Below, one piece after another: positions 29,257 to 31,740 of a stretch of 31,740 nucleotides of DNA. The notes under the pieces were generated by a model. The model was given only the letters and a program-made list of their open reading frames with translations. It was not told where the DNA came from and made no database searches. Position numbers and translations under genes: made by a program. The stretch's first letter is position 1. Every line of letters starts with the position of its first letter. Source of the DNA: Sphingomonas_R sp036387535 (lineage in GTDB: Bacteria > Pseudomonadota > Alphaproteobacteria > Sphingomonadales > Sphingomonadaceae); NCBI RefSeq assembly GCF_036387535.1, contig NZ_DASVTO010000134.1, positions 1-31,740 on the forward strand. Direction: 5' to 3'.

Positions 29257-31563
29257 ATGATGCGTACTTGGATGATGAGCAGCGTGCTGGCGATCGTGGC
29301 GGCGCAGGGGGCATCGGCCGCCATGGCGCAGGACAGCACGGTCGCGGGCCCGCAGGCGGCGGCGCCGACGCCACTGGCCGAATCGGCTGACCAGCCGGGC
29401 GATATCGTGGTGACCGCGCAGAAGCGGACCGAGCGGTTGCAGGACGTCCCGCTGGCGGTGACGGTGGTGTCGGGCGAGCGGCTGGCGGCGGCGGGCGGCA
29501 TCAACCTGGAAGGTGCGCAGAACCTGGTTCCCACGCTTACCATCCGCAAATCGGGCACCAGCCTGAACCAGTCGCTGTTCCTGCGCGGGGTCGGCACGTC
29601 GACCTTCTCGATCGCGGGCGAGCCGTCGATTTCGACGGTGGTCGACGGCGTCGTCTATGCGCGTGCGGCGGAGGCGTTCAGCGACCTGGTCGACCTGGAC
29701 CGGATCGAGGTGTTGCGCGGGCCGCAGGGCACGCTGTTCGGCAAGAACGCGTCGGCCGGCGTCATCAACATCGTGACCAAGCGGCCGGGCCCGGATTTCG
29801 GCGGATCGATGGATGCCGGCTATTATTTCGGCAACGGGCCGGAATATCGCGTGCGCGGTGCGGTCGATGTTCCGCTGTCGCAGAATGTGCGGAGCCGTTT
29901 CACCGGCTTCTTCAGCGATTATGACGGCAATATCCGCAACCAGACCACCGACAGCCGCGTCAACGGCTATCACCGGTACGGCGTGCGCGGGATGGTGGTG
30001 GCGGATGCCAGCCCGGACGTGCAGTTCACGCTGATCGGCGATTATCGGCGGGCGCGCGACAATTGCTGCGCCGAGGTGATCGGCACCGCGCCGACGGGGA
30101 TCGCCGCCACGCTGGTGCCGACACCGCGCGGTGACGAGACGCGCGCGGTGCGCCAGAACCTGATCACGCGCACCAACGAGACCGCCTGGGGCGTGTCGTT
30201 GCAGGCGGATGCCACCGTCGGCACGCAGACGGTGACGTCGATCACCGCCTATCGCGACTACAAGAACCAGGAGATCCGCGATGGCGATTTCCTGGACCAG
30301 GCCTATGTCGGGTTGAACCAGCTGCATGATGACGGCCCGCAGACCGGCAACACGTTCAGCCAGGAATTGCGGCTGACGTCGCCGCAGAACCAGTTCTTCG
30401 AATATGTCGCCGGCTTCTTCTATTCGCGGGCGGAATCGGAACGGACGTTCGTGCGGACGGACCAGGTGTGCAACCGCACGCCTGCGCCGACCACGCCGAT
30501 CCCGTGCAGCGCCGCCGGGGCCCCGGCATCGACATTCCCGCAGGGGACGGCGGTGTTCGGATCGGTGTTCAAGAATTTCGCGCTGTTCACGCAGGGGACG
30601 TTCAACCTGAACGACGACCTGCGCCTGATCGGTGGGCTGCGGTATACCGCGGACCAGCTGGACGTATTCCACCGCCGCACGACGCTGCTGTCCGGGCCGG
30701 GGATCAACCCCAGCTTCGGGCCGTTTTCCGGCAAGGCGACCAGCACCAATTTCTCCGGCAAGGCGGGCGTCCAATATGACATCGTGCCGGAAAGCACCGC
30801 CTATGCGACCTATGCGCGCGGATATAAGGGGCCGGCGTTCAACATCTTCTACAACCTGACCGCGACCGGCACCAACGTCATCGCGCCGGAAACCGCCGAC
30901 AGCTATGAAGCGGGACTGAAGAACAGCTTCCTGAACGGGCGGGTGATCCTCAACCTGGCAGCCTATTACGCCAAATATCACAATTTCCAGGCGAACAATC
31001 CCGATGTGGTGGCGGGCGTCGTGGTGACGCGCTTCACCAATGCGGGCACGGTATCCACGCGCGGTGGCGAACTCGACCTGATCGTGCGGCCGATGCGCGA
31101 CCTCAATCTGACCGGGGGGCTGGCCTATACCGATGCCAAGGTCGATGCGTTCCGCGCGCCGGTGGGCGGCAGCACGTCCGGCGTGATCCCGAGCGGCACC
31201 GAACTGCCCTATGCGCCCAAGTGGAAGGGGTCGCTGGGTGCGGATTACCGGATCCGGACCGGCGGCGCGGTCGATTTCCAGCTCGGCGTGCAGGGCTCCT
31301 ACCAGAGCAGCCAACTGTCGCAGTTCGACGCCAGCGCGGCGATCCGCAAGGCGGCGACGATCGGCGGCTATGGCATCGTCGACCTGTCGGCGGCCGTGGT
31401 GGAGGCGGCCGATCGCTATCGGATCGGTTTCCAGGTCAAGAATCTGTTCGACCAGAGCTTCGCCGCGGCAATCCAGAGCGGCGGGCCGGGTGGCAGCTAT
31501 CGCTATATCATCCCGCGCGACGCCGACCGGTATTTCGGCGTGGTGGGCAGCGCCAAGTTCTGA
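29257..31563 (+). CDS. TonB-dependent outer-membrane receptor
   Basis: This is an energised outer-membrane uptake channel of 768 residues. A signal peptide (about 1-25, MMSSVLAIVAAQGASAAMAQ) is followed by a short spacer and the TonB-box-like DIVVTAQKRTERLQDVPLAV. The plug domain (about 55-165) includes LFLRGVGTS and the signature IEVLRGPQGTLFGKNASAGVINIVTKRP. A long beta-barrel follows, with family ends such as YATYARGYKGPAFN, ETADSYEAGLKNSFLNGRV and the last strand DADRYFGVVGSAKF with terminal Phe. AAGGGGACG precedes the ATG at 29257 (or 29260). Sphingomonads use many such receptors for glycans and aromatic compounds instead of porins. Divergence from the reductase/monooxygenase pair suggests sulfoquinovosyl glycerol or a related sulfolipid product as substrate. 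Confidence 0.94.
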   Translation: MMRTWMMSSVLAIVAAQGASAAMAQDSTVAGPQAAAPTPLAESADQPGDIVVTAQKRTERLQDVPLAVTVVSGERLAAAGGINLEGAQNLVPTLTIRKSGTSLNQSLFLRGVGTSTFSIAGEPSISTVVDGVVYARAAEAFSDLVDLDRIEVLRGPQGTLFGKNASAGVINIVTKRPGPDFGGSMDAGYYFGNGPEYRVRGAVDVPLSQNVRSRFTGFFSDYDGNIRNQTTDSRVNGYHRYGVRGMVVADASPDVQFTLIGDYRRARDNCCAEVIGTAPTGIAATLVPTPRGDETRAVRQNLITRTNETAWGVSLQADATVGTQTVTSITAYRDYKNQEIRDGDFLDQAYVGLNQLHDDGPQTGNTFSQELRLTSPQNQFFEYVAGFFYSRAESERTFVRTDQVCNRTPAPTTPIPCSAAGAPASTFPQGTAVFGSVFKNFALFTQGTFNLNDDLRLIGGLRYTADQLDVFHRRTTLLSGPGINPSFGPFSGKATSTNFSGKAGVQYDIVPESTAYATYARGYKGPAFNIFYNLTATGTNVIAPETADSYEAGLKNSFLNGRVILNLAAYYAKYHNFQANNPDVVAGVVVTRFTNAGTVSTRGGELDLIVRPMRDLNLTGGLAYTDAKVDAFRAPVGGSTSGVIPSGTELPYAPKWKGSLGADYRIRTGGAVDFQLGVQGSYQSSQLSQFDASAAIRKAATIGGYGIVDLSAAVVEAADRYRIGFQVKNLFDQSFAAAIQSGGPGGSYRYIIPRDADRYFGVVGSAKF

Positions 31564-31585
31564 GCCGCGTGTTCTCCGCGTCCGT

Positions 31586-31634
31586 TCGGTTCGAGCGCGT
31601 CGAGAAAAGGCAGTTCTCGACACGCTCGAACCGA
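31586..31634. repeat. Long hairpin (21-base arms), dispersed repeat or terminator
   Basis: Arms 31586-31606 (TCGGTTCGAGCG...GAGAA) and 31614-31634 pair over 21 positions with one mismatch around a 7-base loop. It lies 22 bases after the receptor stop. There is no T-run on the plus strand. TTCGAGC..CGAGAA palindromes are common intergenic elements in sphingomonads, so it is probably a dispersed repeat that may also end transcripts from both sides. Confidence 0.7.
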
Positions 31635-31673
31635 CCGGGTCCGGGGGAGGAGATCGGGCCGTCAGCGCCTGCC

Positions 31674-31740
31674 TCAGTGCCCGATGGGGATCGGGGCGGG
31701 CCCGCCGTCTTCCTGTTCCGGGATCTCGTTCCGGGGGACG
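31674..31740 (-). CDS. Possible 3' end of a gene entering from the right edge
   Basis: On the minus strand one frame is open from the window edge to a TGA at 31674-31676 and reads VPRNEIPEQEDGGPAPIPIG then H. The composition looks like the tail of a real protein, and it converges on the hairpin at 31586-31634. About 21 codons are too few to name a product. It could belong to the sulfoquinovose locus or be unrelated. Confidence 0.35.
   Translation of the reverse strand, partial: VPRNEIPEQEDGGPAPIPIGH

Noticed and set aside
29172..29390. A 72-codon frame starting ATGACAACG before the TonB receptor
   Set aside because: It overlaps the receptor signal-peptide region and has no ribosome binding site; the ATG belongs to the shared regulatory motif.
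1..31740. tRNA, rRNA, riboswitch or CRISPR features
   Set aside because: I read for cloverleaf-like ends, regularly spaced repeats and known riboswitch cores and saw none. A covariance-model scan would be needed to exclude weak RNA elements.

Overview
The window reads as chromosomal DNA of a sphingomonad-type alphaproteobacterium (Sphingomonas or a close relative). The evidence is high GC, dense gene packing with many ATGA start/stop overlaps, an alphaproteobacterial-type SOS box (GTTC-N7-GTTC), the glnB-glnA pair, dispersed CCGGC..GCCGG palindromes, and several small proteins that I recognise as sphingomonad-type but cannot name. I see no rRNA, tRNA, CRISPR array, transposase or prophage block.

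Left part (1-10.7 kb). A few small unknown genes lie around a divergent control region at about 1206-1291. That region holds an SOS box and an inverted repeat next to a LexA/CI-like S24 repressor gene. Then come tamA and tamB, for outer-membrane protein export; tamB is split by a frameshift near 6.51 kb. A Bcr/CflA-type MFS exporter and a Ser/Gly-rich secreted protein follow on the minus strand.

Middle part (10.6-20.6 kb). This is mostly housekeeping: glnB-glnA with a sigma-54-like promoter and a clear terminator, endonuclease V, dxs, tlyA, tspO, a UbiK-like gene, a YbjN-domain gene and proC. A two-gene unit (membrane protein plus NlpC/P60-like cell-wall hydrolase, 15597-16918) sits between dxs and tlyA. 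Its upstream region shares a 9-base motif with the S24 repressor's putative operator.

Right part (20.7-31.6 kb). This is the most interesting section. It looks like a locus for use of sulfoquinovose (SQ), the sulfonated sugar of plant and cyanobacterial sulfolipid, and its glycoside sulfoquinovosyl glycerol. It holds a Tat-exported Gfo/Idh/MocA oxidoreductase, a GH31 sulfoquinovosidase with a complete K-E-R-W-Y sulfonate-site set, glycerol-3-phosphate dehydrogenase, glycerol kinase, an SsuD-related flavin monooxygenase that resembles SQ monooxygenase, an aldo/keto reductase, and a TonB-dependent receptor. The inferred flow is uptake by the receptor, release of SQ and glycerol by the GH31 enzyme, oxidative C-S cleavage of SQ to sulfite and 6-oxo-glucose, and reduction to glucose. 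Glycerol would enter via GlpK and GlpD. Both divergent control regions of the locus share an 11-base motif (ATATGACAACG), which suggests one regulator. No flavin reductase, inner-membrane transporter, sulfite-handling gene or regulator is visible; these may lie beyond the right edge or elsewhere in the genome.
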